Of a stretch of DNA of 64,000 nt, positions 63,772-64,000 are shown piece by piece. Location of the stretch: the NCBI RefSeq assembly GCF_014397785.1, contig NZ_VZQQ01000010.1, forward strand, positions 186,001 to 250,000. Direction: 5' to 3'. Both the position numbers and the translations under genes were made by a program. Numbering within the stretch: the first letter of the stretch is position 1; every line of letters starts with the position of its first letter. Origin of the DNA: Paraburkholderia podalyriae (GTDB lineage: Bacteria > Pseudomonadota > Gammaproteobacteria > Burkholderiales > Burkholderiaceae). The notes beneath the pieces were generated by a model that made no database searches, was not told where the DNA came from, and saw nothing but the letters and a program-made list of their open reading frames with translations.

Positions 63772-63783
63772 GCACTATTGTGC
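63772..63783 (+). promoter_or_regulatory. Candidate BoxR operator upstream of boxC
   Basis: GCACTATTGTGC is a near-palindrome sharing 10 of 12 bases with the copy upstream of boxR, flanked by T and A (TGCACTATTGTGCA). It lies 36 bases before boxC ATG 63820. Three TGCA words (63771, 63781, 63794) occur here; BzdR-type operators are known to be built from TGCA repeats as I remember it. Confidence 0.6.
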
Positions 63784-63819
63784 AATCACAGATTGCATCG
63801 TCCAGTCAGGAGACGCCCC

Positions 63820-64000
63820 ATGTCCACAGCACCCCCCGCCGTTGCTCAGGCCGCGCCGGTCGACTACCGCACCGATCCGTCGCAGTACCAGCACTGGAAG
63901 CTCAGCTTCAACGGTCCGGTCGCGACGCTCGGCCTCGACATCGCCGAGGACGGCGGCATTCGCGACGGCTACAAGCTGAAGCTCAATTCGTATGATCTCG
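63820..64000 (+). CDS. boxC: Benzoyl-CoA-dihydrodiol lyase, N-terminal part
   Basis: The first 60 codons are present and the frame runs off the window. Seen: MSTAPPAVAQAAPVDYRTDP, then HWKLSFNGPVATLGLDIAED and GGIRDGYKLKLNSYDL. I recognise these as the start of BoxC, the crotonase-fold enzyme that opens the ring of 2,3-epoxy/dihydrodiol benzoyl-CoA in the aerobic box pathway. AGGAGA-type purines (63808-63813) precede ATG 63820. boxB and boxA presumably lie beyond the window. Confidence 0.88.
   Translation, partial: MSTAPPAVAQAAPVDYRTDPSQYQHWKLSFNGPVATLGLDIAEDGGIRDGYKLKLNSYDL

Overview
The window looks like a stretch of the main chromosome of a Paraburkholderia species (Burkholderiaceae, Betaproteobacteria). 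The evidence is very high GC with strong third-position bias, which produces long shadow ORFs on the opposite strand of most genes; Burkholderia-type gene order (thrS-infC-rpmI-rplT-pheS-pheT-ihfA-merR); and the start of an aerobic benzoyl-CoA (box) cluster. The genus is an inference; no 16S rRNA gene is present.

Layout. 1-4.6 kb: end of a Gfo/Idh/MocA dehydrogenase, a TusA-like protein, then galU and valS on the minus strand. 4.6-11.5 kb: a UvrD-type helicase, a nucleosidase (MTAN), prpE and a small membrane protein, flanked by two copies (A and B) of a ~0.5 kb intergenic element with long inverted arms. 11.5-21 kb: a fosmidomycin-resistance-type exporter, a chemoreceptor, and an AaeAB-like efflux operon (outer-membrane factor, FUSC protein, DUF1656 protein, HlyD protein) with a divergent LysR regulator. 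21-29 kb: a metallophosphoesterase, a GlcD-type FAD oxidase, wrbA-DUF2069, a YihY membrane protein, an Mpo1-like protein and metY plus a hydrolase. 29-43 kb: a CBS protein, an MFS-acyltransferase fusion, aroC, ETF-quinone oxidoreductase, a dehydrogenase-thioesterase pair, a PAS-LuxR regulator, a two-subunit CoA-transferase, a hydrolase, a RidA protein and relA.

42.3-43.0 kb is a small graveyard: an IS630-family transposase broken by a large internal deletion, two Trp-to-stop changes and a frameshift, followed by a truncated DUF6429-like gene. Next come tRNA-Val(GAC) with a textbook promoter, a strong terminator, and the translation cluster from thrS to ihfA-merR, ending at tRNA-Pro(GGG). infC starts with AUC. 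51.6-54.3 kb is decayed accessory DNA: an LprI-like secreted protein, an in-frame chimera of two acyl-CoA dehydrogenase fragments, the remains of a divergent LysR gene, and a glycosyltransferase. 54.6-59.4 kb holds an acyl-CoA synthetase, an unknown gene, a Tat-exported phospholipase C and a small lipoprotein.

59.5-64 kb is one side of a benzoate (box) cluster. Minus-strand genes encode a DUF4863 protein, benzoate-CoA ligase and a hydrolase. Plus-strand genes are boxR (HTH plus shikimate-kinase-like domain) and the start of boxC. A 12-bp near-palindrome, GCACTATWGTRC, lies upstream of both boxR and boxC and is my best candidate for the BoxR operator. Nothing here is clearly a new defence or mobile system. 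The most unusual structures are the paired inverted-arm elements, the shared box operator and the palindrome next to the ETF-quinone oxidoreductase gene.
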